Assembly: GCA_015654715.1 (NCBI GenBank)
Contig: JAATGK010000169.1
Coordinates: 1-6,441 of the forward strand
Length of the DNA: 6,441 nucleotides
Origin: Alphaproteobacteria bacterium
Lineage (GTDB): Bacteria > Pseudomonadota > Alphaproteobacteria > Micropepsales > Micropepsaceae
Reading direction: 5' to 3'
Under the pieces are notes generated by a model that saw only the letters and a list, made by a program, of their open reading frames with translations, was not told the DNA's origin and did no database searches. Below, in pieces: positions 5,845 through 6,441 of this stretch. Each line of letters opens with the position of its first letter. Positions within the stretch are counted from its first letter, which is position 1. Position numbers and translations under genes: made by a program.

Positions 5845-5856
5845 ATTCGAACCCCT

Positions 5857-5863
5857 GGAGGGG
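5857..5863 (+). promoter_or_regulatory. Strong ribosome binding site of the MCP gene
   Basis: GGAGGGG lies three bases before the ATG at 5867 (five from the GGAGG core), in the 22-bp gap after cheW. It is a stronger site than that of cheW and supports this ATG as the start. Confidence 0.7.
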
Positions 5864-5866
5864 ATC

Positions 5867-6441
5867 ATGCACTTCACCATCAAACTGAAACTGGGTACGG
5901 CGTTCGGGCTTGTCACGATTTTCTCGTTGGCATTGGCTGGTATCGCCCTCGGCGGTCTTGCGTCCGTTCACGCGGCAATGGCCGGCGATGCGGACATCGC
6001 TTACGAGAATGCGCGTACGCTGGTCTTGGTGCTGACGGCCATTACGGCTGGTGTGGCCGTTACGGCGGGACTTTGGGTCGCCATGTCTGTGCTCGGCGGC
6101 TTGAAGAAGATCACGGCCGCGACTGAGGCCCTGGCAACGGGCGATCTCGACTACGCGATCGCACACGACGCCGACGACGAGATCAAAGTCGTTGCGGATG
6201 CATTGCGCGCCGTAAGCGGAAACTTGAAAGATACCACCGATGTCGTCACCGGCATGTCGGTGGGCGACCTTAGCCGCGATCCCAAGCTCGTTTCCGACAA
6301 AGATTCCCTCAACAAGGCGCTGCAACTCGTCCTGGCCGCGGAACGCAGGATTTCGGCCGGTACCGAAAAGGCCGCGACCGGCGATCTGTCCTATGCCCCC
6401 AAGATGCGGTCCGACCACGACAAGCTCGCGGCATCGCTGAC
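5867..6441 (+). CDS. Methyl-accepting chemotaxis protein, N-terminal part, apparently lacking a periplasmic sensor domain
   Basis: The first 191 codons of a receptor-like protein that stays open to the window edge. A basic start (MHFTIKLKLGTAFG) leads into TM1 (about 11-31). Only about 18 residues separate it from TM2 (about 50-73, TLVLVLTAITAGVAVTAGLW). A HAMP-type segment follows (about 74-122: LKKITAATEALATGDLDYAI, then DEIKVVADALRAV). Two further HAMP-like units are marked by VGDLSRDP (132-139) and TGDLSYAP (171-178), each followed by a polar stretch with a D-x-L pattern. Such stacked HAMP units precede the methylation helices and signalling tip in receptors; that part is outside the window, so MCP rather than another HAMP sensor is inferred from the operon. 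Typical receptors have about 150 residues between TM1 and TM2, so any ligand would have to be sensed in the membrane or cytoplasm or through a partner. Loss or shortening of a four-helix-bundle domain is my reading. Confidence 0.87.
   Translation, partial: MHFTIKLKLGTAFGLVTIFSLALAGIALGGLASVHAAMAGDADIAYENARTLVLVLTAITAGVAVTAGLWVAMSVLGGLKKITAATEALATGDLDYAIAHDADDEIKVVADALRAVSGNLKDTTDVVTGMSVGDLSRDPKLVSDKDSLNKALQLVLAAERRISAGTEKAATGDLSYAPKMRSDHDKLAASL

Noticed and set aside
5287..5916. Minus-strand frame across cheW and the MCP start
   Set aside because: Overlaps the strong ribosome site and start of the MCP gene; no family resemblance.

Overview
The window is GC-rich chromosomal DNA of an alphaproteobacterial type. 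The evidence is the set of protein families, the tightly overlapped chemotaxis operon that opens with a STAS protein and cheY, a CheY with a Trp next to the conserved Lys, and an XRE regulator of the PraR-like kind. A Hyphomicrobiales/Rhodospirillales-like host is my inference; no rRNA or other species marker is present.

Left part (1-1274): the C-terminal quarter of a heavy-metal RND efflux pump subunit (CusA/CzcA type, rightward, cut by the window edge) meets a leftward HxlR-family regulator tail to tail, with 49 bp between them. The middle (1275-2668) is regulatory: a 395-bp gap with repeated sites near the HxlR start, a leftward XRE regulator, and a 480-bp gap between that regulator and the chemotaxis operon that diverges from it.

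Right part (2669-6441): a rightward, probably translationally coupled chemotaxis operon: STAS protein (CheS-like), CheY, CheA, CheW, and the first 191 codons of a methyl-accepting chemotaxis protein (MCP) that runs off the right edge. Junctions are a 1-nt overlap, a 4-nt overlap, a 4-nt gap and a 22-nt gap. The expected circuit is receptor to CheW/CheA to CheY, with the STAS protein a possible modulator of CheA or CheY dephosphorylation. No cheR, cheB or cheD is visible, and they may lie further right.

I see no clearly new system. The points most worth a second look are the receptor, which appears to have lost its periplasmic sensor domain (two membrane helices about 18 residues apart, then HAMP-type repeats), the STAS protein without the usual Asp-Ser-Ser site, and the repeated DNA motifs in the two regulatory gaps.
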